The notes beneath the pieces are model-generated. The model was not told the origin of the DNA. It saw only the letters and a program-made list of their open reading frames with translations, and did no database searches. Shown here piece by piece: positions 1 through 5,840 of a stretch of 10,977 bases of DNA. A program made the translations under genes and the position numbers. Source of the stretch: Microcaldota archaeon (GTDB lineage Archaea > Aenigmatarchaeota > Aenigmatarchaeia > QMZP01 > QMZT01); assembly GCA_013151465.1 (NCBI GenBank), contig JAADIF010000058.1, positions 1 to 10,977 of the forward strand, given 5' to 3'. How positions within the stretch are numbered: the first letter of the stretch is position 1; the number at the start of each line of letters is the position of its first letter.

Positions 1-113
1 CAATGGTCACGCGGATTTTTGGCGGCAGTCCGACATTTACATATTCTCTCAGGATCACAAAGAGCTCACATGACACCGTCACAGTCATTGCCACAAGAGA
101 GGAAGATATATGA
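1..113 (+). CDS. C-terminal tail of a probable pilin-like surface protein (partial)
   Basis: The reading frame is open from the window edge (full codons from position 3) to a TGA at 111-113 and encodes the last 37 or so residues of a gene that begins upstream. The tail alternates hydrophobic and polar residues (FTYSLRITKS, then DTVTVIATRE), as beta strands do. It resembles the strand-rich end of the small pilin-like protein at 3930-4427, which also finishes in a short acidic/hydrophobic strand. The stop overlaps the next gene's ATG (ATGA), so the two genes are almost certainly co-transcribed and translationally coupled. An in-frame ATG at position 3 could only start a very short peptide. The pilin-like assignment is inferred from context and strand pattern; the family cannot be named from this fragment. 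Confidence 0.6.
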   Translation, partial: MVTRIFGGSPTFTYSLRITKSSHDTVTVIATREEDI

Positions 114-1648
114 AGGGTGAGGTTACAGGGGAAATAATGCTTATCGTGGCTGTCTTGCTATCTGTTTCTATCCTACTTCTTCAGGTCTATGATCTTGCAA
201 ATTTTCAGATAAGAACATCAAAAAATTCTATGACGAAAAGTATAGCGAAAGATATCGCCAGCATAATAGATAGTATGGGAAGCGTTGAAGGCAACTCAAC
301 TATGACTTATAAGCCCCCGAAGATGTGGTATCGTGCCAATGTAACGGATGGTTTTGTTTACGTAGAAGGAAAGGAAGGGGACATACTCTCCTCCTCATTT
401 TCCTATAATTGCGTGTTACCAAGCATTATAGATGATGCAAAAGAAGTTAAGATAAGAAAGAACGGTACATGTATAACTGTGGGCACTGCAAAAGAATGCG
501 AAGCGACAAGAGATTGCGATAATATGTATTGCTGGGGAACCGAGAAGGAGAATTACAGATGCCACGATAGCTGCGCTCCTCCAATGACATATGCCCCTGA
601 CGTTTCTTCATGTTGCTTTGGAGACGAATGGGATATATTGACACATATATGCCATCAAAGTATGGATTGCTCAGAGAGCGGCTCTGCATGCGAAACATCT
701 GATGATTGCTGCAACGGTCTTTTGTGTGTAGACGAGAATGGGAATACAGCCAATAACGGGCATTGTTGTGCGCAGGGATATATTTGGGATGAAGACCTAA
801 AGAGTTGCTCTCGTCCTCCAATTACATACGGAATCGCAGTAATACCTGTGAATTGGCAGGGCAAAGCAAATTTTGAATCCATTGCCAATTTCATCGGATC
901 TTATTATCTTGAGAGATTGCCATTAGATAGCTGTCCTGATCAATTTGAACTACTCTTGCCGGATCTTTCGACAAAATATGGAAACCACTGGTCAGAAGGT
1001 TATTGTGATTTATCATCAGTGGAAAAGGCCGGCAAGACGTCATGCTATACTGATGCAATCGAGGTTCTGAAAATAATAGAAGAATGCGCAAACGAGTTGT
1101 CACTTGCAACTGGGATCGATTATGATTTTGTTGTGGGGATTGATGACGATGATATAGCGATGTTTGACAGCCAGAATGATATTTGCAAATATTCTGTCGG
1201 CGGCTGGTCTGACGGAAGCGGTGGAACACCTGCTGTTATAGGTGAAGCAAACAACGAAGAGAGGACGAGTGCCATAGTAGTCCACGAACTTGGGCATGAG
1301 TTTGGTTTCAAAGAGCAGTACTGCGATTGCACAGGCACAGCCGAAGAAGGAAGATGCACAACAAAGAATATAATTCCGAACCCATTAAAAGCGGATCTTG
1401 GCTGCGGAGGTGCTGGCGACCCGAATTGCAATACAGGGCATTCCATCGATGTCACGCCGTCACAAAGATGCCCTGAGGTGCTTGGAAACTTCGATATGAA
1501 TGCAATAGATAACAATGGCGACGGCATTCCTGACGAAGGAAAAAGAACGGCTATGTCTAACAGGATCCTCTATGGAGAGAATGACGGTTATTATTCAACG
1601 GACGAATATAATATTTTAATGAATGACGAGAGGTTGAGGTGCTCCTGA
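110..1648 (+). CDS. Membrane-anchored HELGH metallopeptidase with prepilin-like N-terminus and Cys-rich region
   Basis: A 512-residue protein with three visible parts. Residues 1-8 (MKG, then EVTGE) resemble a very short archaeal class III prepilin leader with a Glu at mature position 5, followed by a hydrophobic helix at about 9-26. Residues about 100-235 are Cys-rich, including a knottin-like CETSDDCCNGLLC at 194-206; the whole protein has about 30 Cys. From about 240 to the end lies a putative zinc-peptidase domain with HELGHEFGFKEQY at 392-404: His392 and His396 as zinc ligands, Glu393 as catalytic base. The motif recalls the HELGH-x-F...GLxDEY pattern of M64-type and related archaeal peptidases. 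Met482 may be a Met-turn, and DNNGDGIPDE at 467-476 looks like a calcium loop. The third zinc ligand is not certain. The start has a good Shine-Dalgarno (GAGG at 99-102, 7 nt away) and overlaps the upstream stop. Predicted outside the cell, anchored or filament-incorporated; it may process surface proteins. The peptidase call is fairly firm; family and substrate are not. Confidence 0.75.
   Translation: MKGEVTGEIMLIVAVLLSVSILLLQVYDLANFQIRTSKNSMTKSIAKDIASIIDSMGSVEGNSTMTYKPPKMWYRANVTDGFVYVEGKEGDILSSSFSYNCVLPSIIDDAKEVKIRKNGTCITVGTAKECEATRDCDNMYCWGTEKENYRCHDSCAPPMTYAPDVSSCCFGDEWDILTHICHQSMDCSESGSACETSDDCCNGLLCVDENGNTANNGHCCAQGYIWDEDLKSCSRPPITYGIAVIPVNWQGKANFESIANFIGSYYLERLPLDSCPDQFELLLPDLSTKYGNHWSEGYCDLSSVEKAGKTSCYTDAIEVLKIIEECANELSLATGIDYDFVVGIDDDDIAMFDSQNDICKYSVGGWSDGSGGTPAVIGEANNEERTSAIVVHELGHEFGFKEQYCDCTGTAEEGRCTTKNIIPNPLKADLGCGGAGDPNCNTGHSIDVTPSQRCPEVLGNFDMNAIDNNGDGIPDEGKRTAMSNRILYGENDGYYSTDEYNILMNDERLRCS
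1636..1640 (+). promoter_or_regulatory. Shine-Dalgarno site choosing the ATG at 1648
   Basis: GAGGT lies 7 nt before the ATG at 1648, the usual spacing. A GTG at 1639 in the same frame would add three residues but overlaps this site and has no site of its own. The ATG also overlaps the previous stop in a TGATG junction, typical of coupled translation. Confidence 0.65.
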
Positions 1649-2472
1649 TGAATAAATTGATGATGTCTGTTATCATTATATTATCGCTTGCCATATTCTC
1701 TGCCAGCTCTTCGGGCGTGGCGGCAGTCCTGAGAATTGATTTTGACATAACAAGAAACGGCTCTATATCAAATTTCGAGACAAGTGTATCCGCCGGCAGG
1801 GCCACCCCCGCTGCCGAAGGGCAATACACTGTTACGATTTTTGATAGTGATAAGAATGTATTATGGTCAGGCGGTCAGAATCTTTCGTTCTTTGTGCATG
1901 ATGCAAATATAGAAGTCGAGAAGATGCATTATTCCATAAAGATACCATATACACCCAATATGACAATGGTGACTATTGCACACAATAATATTACCTTGTT
2001 TACAGGAAATCTTGAACTATGCAATAGCGACGGTGATTGTGATTCAAATGAAAATAACCTTTCGTGCCCTTCGGATTGCTCCATGGATAAAGAGGATGGG
2101 ATATGCATAAATGCCCAGGACGGAATATGCGATCCCGATTGCATTGGAGGTTATGATCCTGACTGTAGTGGAGGTCTAACATGTGGTGATGGCATCTGTT
2201 CAACTGATGATGGAGAGAATTTTTTCTTATGCCCCTCAGATTGCATGGGAAAACAGGACGATGTCTGCGACGAGATGGAAGATGGTGCATGCGATCCCGA
2301 TTGTGATAGCGGAGATCCGGATTGCATTCATGTAGAAAAAAGAAATGAAAATAGTGCTCTTGTAACGATCGTGGCGATGGCAATTCTCATCCTTGTGCTC
2401 ATTTCAGCGGCTCTTTCTTTCAAGAAAAGTATGCGCAATAAGGCGAGAGGAAAACAACAAGGAGGAATGTAA
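1648..2472 (+). CDS. Secreted, C-terminally anchored protein with two tandem 8-Cys acidic repeats
   Basis: A 274-residue protein of unknown function. The first 25-30 residues are a hydrophobic secretion signal (MNKLMMSVIIILSLAIF...). Residues about 30-120 look like a beta-rich extracellular domain (FDITRNGSISNFETSVS; YTVTIFDSD). Two tandem Cys/Asp repeats follow at about 125-173 and 179-226, each with eight Cys, containing CPSDC, DGxCDPDC and DPDC. The C-terminus has one membrane helix (about 237-258) and a basic tail, giving an outside-facing protein with its C-terminus in the cytoplasm. Similar GDGxC...CPxDC repeats occur in archaeal surface proteins, and the Asp density suggests metal (calcium) binding, which is inference. 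Unlike its neighbours it has an ordinary signal peptide rather than a prepilin-like start. It sits between the peptidase and the vWA protein in the same operon, so it may be an anchor or substrate for them. Confidence 0.75.
   Translation: MNKLMMSVIIILSLAIFSASSSGVAAVLRIDFDITRNGSISNFETSVSAGRATPAAEGQYTVTIFDSDKNVLWSGGQNLSFFVHDANIEVEKMHYSIKIPYTPNMTMVTIAHNNITLFTGNLELCNSDGDCDSNENNLSCPSDCSMDKEDGICINAQDGICDPDCIGGYDPDCSGGLTCGDGICSTDDGENFFLCPSDCMGKQDDVCDEMEDGACDPDCDSGDPDCIHVEKRNENSALVTIVAMAILILVLISAALSFKKSMRNKARGKQQGGM
2020..2166 (+). repeat. Cys/Asp-rich repeat unit 1 (49 codons)
   Basis: First copy of a tandem protein repeat with eight cysteines. It runs from a Cys-x-Ser-Asp-Gly start through CPSDC, DGIC and DGICDPDC to DPDC. 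Its partner is at 2182-2325. The pair shares the exact 14-base string TGCGATCCCGATTG, but most of the DNA has diverged, so the duplication looks old. Confidence 0.75.
2182..2325 (+). repeat. Cys/Asp-rich repeat unit 2 (48 codons)
   Basis: Second copy of the 8-Cys repeat, 15 nt after the first. It contains CGDGIC, CPSDC, DGACDPDC and DPDC in the same order as unit 1, with one residue less overall. Confidence 0.75.
2461..2465 (+). promoter_or_regulatory. Strong Shine-Dalgarno site choosing the ATG at 2474
   Basis: GGAGG lies 8 nt before the ATG at 2474. It rules out the upstream in-frame codons (from 2393), which lie inside the preceding gene and would put 27 mainly charged residues before the prepilin-like signal. 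Confidence 0.75.
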
Positions 2473-2473
2473 A

Positions 2474-3937
2474 ATGGGCGCAGGAATGCTTTCTGGCCAG
2501 TTCTCGTTTCTGACGAAAGGGTTTCTTCTCATATTTGTAATGATATCCATTGCATTGATAATAAATCAAATAACATTCTATCAATACGGAAATGAGAAAA
2601 TCTCACGTGAATATGATCTTGCATCGGCTACAAGAAATATTGCAAGCATGATATCCGCCTCGAAAGATTGCCTTGCTTCGGTATCCGAACTCGAGGAAGG
2701 AACGTCTGGAGCATCAAGAGTGCTCGATATCGACAAGATAAAAAGATTCTCCACGGAATACAATGAGACGGAACCGCCATGTGCAAGGAATTATCTCATG
2801 GGATATAATGTGACAATAGAACTATTGCCGCTTGAGATGTCGTATGAATACACACCTCCCGAGGATATGACAATATTGCAAAGAATGGTGAAAGAACTTT
2901 CTGGCAGAGGAGCCGTTTTTGCGATAGATATGTCATATAGCATGAGGGAATCTATCGGGGGACTCAAGAAAGTCGAGTGTATCAAAAAGTTTCTCAATGG
3001 TTTTGCTGAAAATCTTGAAAAAAACAGCAAGATGGCCATAATAGGATATGGCTCATCCGGAACAGTGGATAATGACGGTTGTGATAATGGTGTTCAGACG
3101 CAGGCATGCGACCTGACATCCAATATGTGCGGAACAACAGAAATAAGCTCCCCAATAGTCATAGAAGGAAATGAAGACGAGATAAAATCCAGAATAGAGA
3201 AAGGCGTTGTTGCTGAAGGATGCACGCCGATGTCACACGGTCTTGTGGCGGCATATTCCGTGGCACAGGAAAATGGCATAAAGGATATCGTGCTTCTAAC
3301 TGACGGCTGCGAGAACTGCGGAGGAGATTCTATATGCGTCGTTCAGAAACACCTATCTTCTGATATAAGAGTTCATACAATAGGATTCGGTGAGAGGGCA
3401 TGTGATGACGACAATAAAAAGAACTGCATATGTGAGGATACGCTTGAAACAATATCGTCCACAACGGGAGGTAAGAGCTTCATGGCAAACGGCTGTGAAG
3501 AGCTTGTGAGATCTCCAAGTCGTGCATCTGTTATTGTTGGTGAGAATAACTGGTCGTTTGGTGCAAACGGACATTCTGTAGGAAAAGCGCTTGACTCATC
3601 CATTACAATGTCATTTCCTGTTGCCGTAAAGAACGGGACGAACATATTTTCCGGTCTTCTTAAAATAACAGGTTATGAAGGTGATCTGGAAACGATAGCA
3701 GGTTTGATAGATTATGCATGTGCCGTAAAGAAGGAAGCAATTATCGATACATTCATAGACAGTCAAATGACATTCAACAACGAGAGAAAACAATTGTGTA
3801 TGAAGGATAGCGAGGGCCATAACATTTGCAGAAAGGTCTCATGTGATGAAGATATTGTTATGGATGATATAACGAACAAAGGGCGATATAAAATAGTAGC
3901 AAAATGGAGCGATGAAAAGGTGGTAGTCCTTGTATGA
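2474..3937 (+). CDS. Prepilin-like protein with von Willebrand factor A domain (TadG-like)
   Basis: A 487-residue protein. The N-terminus (MGAGMLSG, then QFSFLTKG) is followed by a membrane helix at about 13-36 and a polar helix ending near NIASMI, as in a pseudopilin stalk. A vWA domain spans about 146-325 with a complete metal-ion-dependent adhesion site: D152-M-S154-Y-S156, Thr251 in CTPM, and Asp277 in LLTDG. It closes with a typical vWA end (TGGKSFMANG). A further domain of about 150 residues has no recognisable family. About 18 Cys suggest disulfides outside the cell. vWA domains with an intact MIDAS bind a divalent cation and a protein ligand. Bacterial TadG and PilY1 combine vWA domains with pilus systems, so a tip or adhesin role is a reasonable inference. 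The LL|SG-QFSF motif keeps Gln1 and Ser3 of the class III pattern but has Leu, not Glu, at position 5. Confidence 0.82.
   Translation: MGAGMLSGQFSFLTKGFLLIFVMISIALIINQITFYQYGNEKISREYDLASATRNIASMISASKDCLASVSELEEGTSGASRVLDIDKIKRFSTEYNETEPPCARNYLMGYNVTIELLPLEMSYEYTPPEDMTILQRMVKELSGRGAVFAIDMSYSMRESIGGLKKVECIKKFLNGFAENLEKNSKMAIIGYGSSGTVDNDGCDNGVQTQACDLTSNMCGTTEISSPIVIEGNEDEIKSRIEKGVVAEGCTPMSHGLVAAYSVAQENGIKDIVLLTDGCENCGGDSICVVQKHLSSDIRVHTIGFGERACDDDNKKNCICEDTLETISSTTGGKSFMANGCEELVRSPSRASVIVGENNWSFGANGHSVGKALDSSITMSFPVAVKNGTNIFSGLLKITGYEGDLETIAGLIDYACAVKKEAIIDTFIDSQMTFNNERKQLCMKDSEGHNICRKVSCDEDIVMDDITNKGRYKIVAKWSDEKVVVLV
3919..3923 (+). promoter_or_regulatory. Candidate ribosome binding site for the TTG start at 3930
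   Basis: GGTGG within AAAAGGTGGT lies 6 nt before the TTG at 3930. An in-frame TAG at 3924-3926 blocks any earlier start. The nearby ATGs at 3934 and 3937 are in a frame that closes at 3984, so TTG is the only start that keeps the pilin signal. Confidence 0.5.
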
Positions 3938-4427
3938 TGAAACCGATCGAAGATGCAGCTTTGCTAAAGGACAATCCGAAATGATAGAACTTGTTATCGC
4001 AGTGGTAGCAGTCGTCATGCTTATAATGATGACATATTCCCTTTTTTCATCTGCACTTGATACTACAGCAAACATGATTGCAGAAAGACAAAAAAGCGAT
4101 AGATTGTTATTCATCTGTACATTTCTTCCACGAATATATGTCGAAGGCATTAATAGAACAGTAGGAGAAGTTATGTCGTCTGCCATAACAAGCGGAAAAT
4201 ATATGTTATATTACGGGAGAGACGAAGCACCGGTTAATATAACCATGTTAATGGAAGAGATGCTTGATCCTTATCTGGAGAAAGGATACTGGTCGTTGAA
4301 GCTCAACGATACGATGTTAATCGGAAGCAAACCGCCTTCGGGCGTAGACATGAAGTCGTGCAGAATGACAATACCGCTCCTGACATCCGATAGCGATGTT
4401 GCCGAGGTATATCTTTATAGATGGTGA
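3930..4427 (+). CDS. Small class III pilin-like protein
   Basis: A 165-residue protein with a short basic leader ending in FAKG, then QSEMIEL and a membrane helix at about 19-40. This resembles the archaeal class III prepilin signal, in which a dedicated peptidase cuts just before the Gln and the helix packs into a filament core. The Glu spacing is slightly off the standard Q-x-S-x-E (Glu at 3 and 6 after a G|Q cut). The rest (about 45-165) is a small helix-then-strand domain with no recognised family and only three Cys. It overlaps the vWA gene by 8 nt, starts with TTG, and is followed closely by the next surface gene. By size and signal it is the most ordinary pilin or minor-pilin candidate in the operon. 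Confidence 0.7.
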   Translation: MYDETDRRCSFAKGQSEMIELVIAVVAVVMLIMMTYSLFSSALDTTANMIAERQKSDRLLFICTFLPRIYVEGINRTVGEVMSSAITSGKYMLYYGRDEAPVNITMLMEEMLDPYLEKGYWSLKLNDTMLIGSKPPSGVDMKSCRMTIPLLTSDSDVAEVYLYRW

Positions 4428-4431
4428 TTTT

Positions 4432-4437
4432 GGGGGA
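4432..4437 (+). promoter_or_regulatory. Shine-Dalgarno-like site choosing the ATG at 4442
   Basis: GGGGGA lies 4 nt before the ATG at 4442. The earlier in-frame ATG at 4421 overlaps the preceding stop and has only GAGGT about 11 nt upstream. Starting at 4442 gives a Lys-Lys leader directly before the membrane helix. Confidence 0.5.
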
Positions 4438-4441
4438 TTTT

Positions 4442-5830
4442 ATGAAGAAAATGCAGGCATCTCTTATCATACTCATAATGGTGGCGTCGATAGGGGTCAT
4501 CGGCTGGATATATACGATGGTGATGAACGGACCGTCGTTTGAGGAGAGGATGATAAACGAATTGAAATTACAACGATCGTCATATCTTCTCGATGATGCC
4601 AAAACGGCCTCTGTTATTGCCGGCCAGAATGCCATGTATCGTGCAATACACGAAAATGCACAGCATGGCGGGCTTAATTCTTATGGTAACATGGAAGCGG
4701 TGGATGTCTATTATTGGTATTGCAACGAAAATAATGTACCCACACCTCAGGACATAAATGGTTTCTTGAGCTTGAGAACGAAGGATATTGTAAATTCGTA
4801 TCTGCATAATATGAATTCCAATGATAGGCAAATAACAGATGTCGAATGTGTTGATTATGGCATAGATGATGCAGACCCTTCGCAGTTGACATTTAATGCC
4901 AGTTTTTTCGGAAGCGATATAACTATAAAAGACCCTTCCTTTGTTGAATCGAGTAATGATTTTCGCTCTATTGCAAACGGTTTGCCATATTGGAACATGT
5001 ATAGCAAACTGAAAAACTGGATAGAAAGCACGCAATACGACGCATTGTTATGTGAATGCATTCCAAAGGCATGTGATTGCAGGCCTCAGCCGGGAGATTG
5101 TGATGAGGATAACTGCAAACGTTTTTTCGATTGCATGGATAGCAAACTTGATGATGAGATCAAAAAACTCGGGAATAGTTTCAATGATCCTGCAATCTCG
5201 TGCACATTCGCAGTTGAGAGATGCTTCATGGAAAAGGGCTCTCCCGACCCATCAGCTGAATGCGAGCCCCAGTGCCATCAATGGGACGACCCACCGGTGG
5301 ATTACACGACATGCTATTCCCCTGTCCCTGAATATGAAGGATGTTCCGATGAGGCCAGCGCGGCTGGCAGCATAGATTTGCAAACGGATGTTTATGCGCT
5401 TGCAGGACGATGCAGCGGCATTTGCTACAATCCGCAAGAAGAGCGTGTCTCGATAATAGTTTCTGTTACATGTGAGGACAAAAATCATAATATCCCTACA
5501 GATAAAGGGAGCGTACCGTTCTCATTCTCAACAAAACTTTGGATATCTCAAGCACTGAGCGGTGCATGCGAAGGAGGGAAAACACAGTGCAGCTTCGATG
5601 AAAACGGTATATGCGCTTGTCCCGGAAATAGTGCATGTTCAGAATGCAAGACCCGCGAAATTCCTCAAGGGTGCGAGGATATGAATTGCAGAAGCCAAAA
5701 CCCCGACCCTGAATGTTATAACAGTATTTGCAAGATGGATTCAAACGGAAACCCTTATTGCGATAACACCCTCAAGCATAAATGCGGCTGTGATCCGGAC
5801 GATCCGCACAGATGGTGCCAGCCAGAATAA
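4442..5830 (+). CDS. Large Cys-rich surface protein with N-terminal membrane anchor (pseudopilin-like)
   Basis: A 462-residue protein of unknown function. A Met-Lys-Lys-Met start and QASLIILIM lead into one membrane helix at about 5-28. A mostly helical region of about 180 residues follows (AKTASVIAGQNAMYRAI; YSKLKNWIEST). From about residue 195 to the end it is very Cys-rich, about 32 Cys in the whole protein, with CxC and CxxxC spacings such as CECIPKACDC and CACPGNSACSEC. A Cys-poor stretch near 350-370 (SVPFSFSTKLWISQ) looks like beta strands. The QASL start keeps Gln1 and Ser3 of the class III pattern but lacks Glu5. It is the last gene of the operon, ending 10 nt from the convergent scpA gene. 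An alternative ATG at 4421 adds seven residues. A structural or tip component of a surface appendage is inferred from position and N-terminus only. Confidence 0.7.
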   Translation: MKKMQASLIILIMVASIGVIGWIYTMVMNGPSFEERMINELKLQRSSYLLDDAKTASVIAGQNAMYRAIHENAQHGGLNSYGNMEAVDVYYWYCNENNVPTPQDINGFLSLRTKDIVNSYLHNMNSNDRQITDVECVDYGIDDADPSQLTFNASFFGSDITIKDPSFVESSNDFRSIANGLPYWNMYSKLKNWIESTQYDALLCECIPKACDCRPQPGDCDEDNCKRFFDCMDSKLDDEIKKLGNSFNDPAISCTFAVERCFMEKGSPDPSAECEPQCHQWDDPPVDYTTCYSPVPEYEGCSDEASAAGSIDLQTDVYALAGRCSGICYNPQEERVSIIVSVTCEDKNHNIPTDKGSVPFSFSTKLWISQALSGACEGGKTQCSFDENGICACPGNSACSECKTREIPQGCEDMNCRSQNPDPECYNSICKMDSNGNPYCDNTLKHKCGCDPDDPHRWCQPE

Positions 5831-5840
5831 GCATTGAGAA

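Noticed and set aside
2020..2325. DNA-level repeat as a CRISPR or recombination array
   Set aside because: Only two copies, in frame, conserved at protein level rather than DNA level.
447..2383. Several antisense open frames of 60-135 codons under the peptidase and Cys-rich genes
   Set aside because: They lie opposite genes with firm motifs and start signals, have no ribosome binding sites of note, and show low-complexity His/Ser/Cys-rich compositions typical of antisense frames.
3934..3984. 16-residue open frame starting at overlapping ATGs
   Set aside because: Too short and without features. It is noted as a possible decoy for the pilin start but not supported as a gene.
4580..5035. 151-codon antisense open frame under the last operon gene
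   Set aside because: Its Ile/Tyr/Cys-rich composition mirrors the sense codons, there is no credible start context, and the sense gene has a membrane helix and matching Cys spacing.
5052..5375. 107-codon + frame inside the last operon gene
   Set aside because: It is out of frame within a well-supported gene and has no recognisable domain or ribosome binding site.
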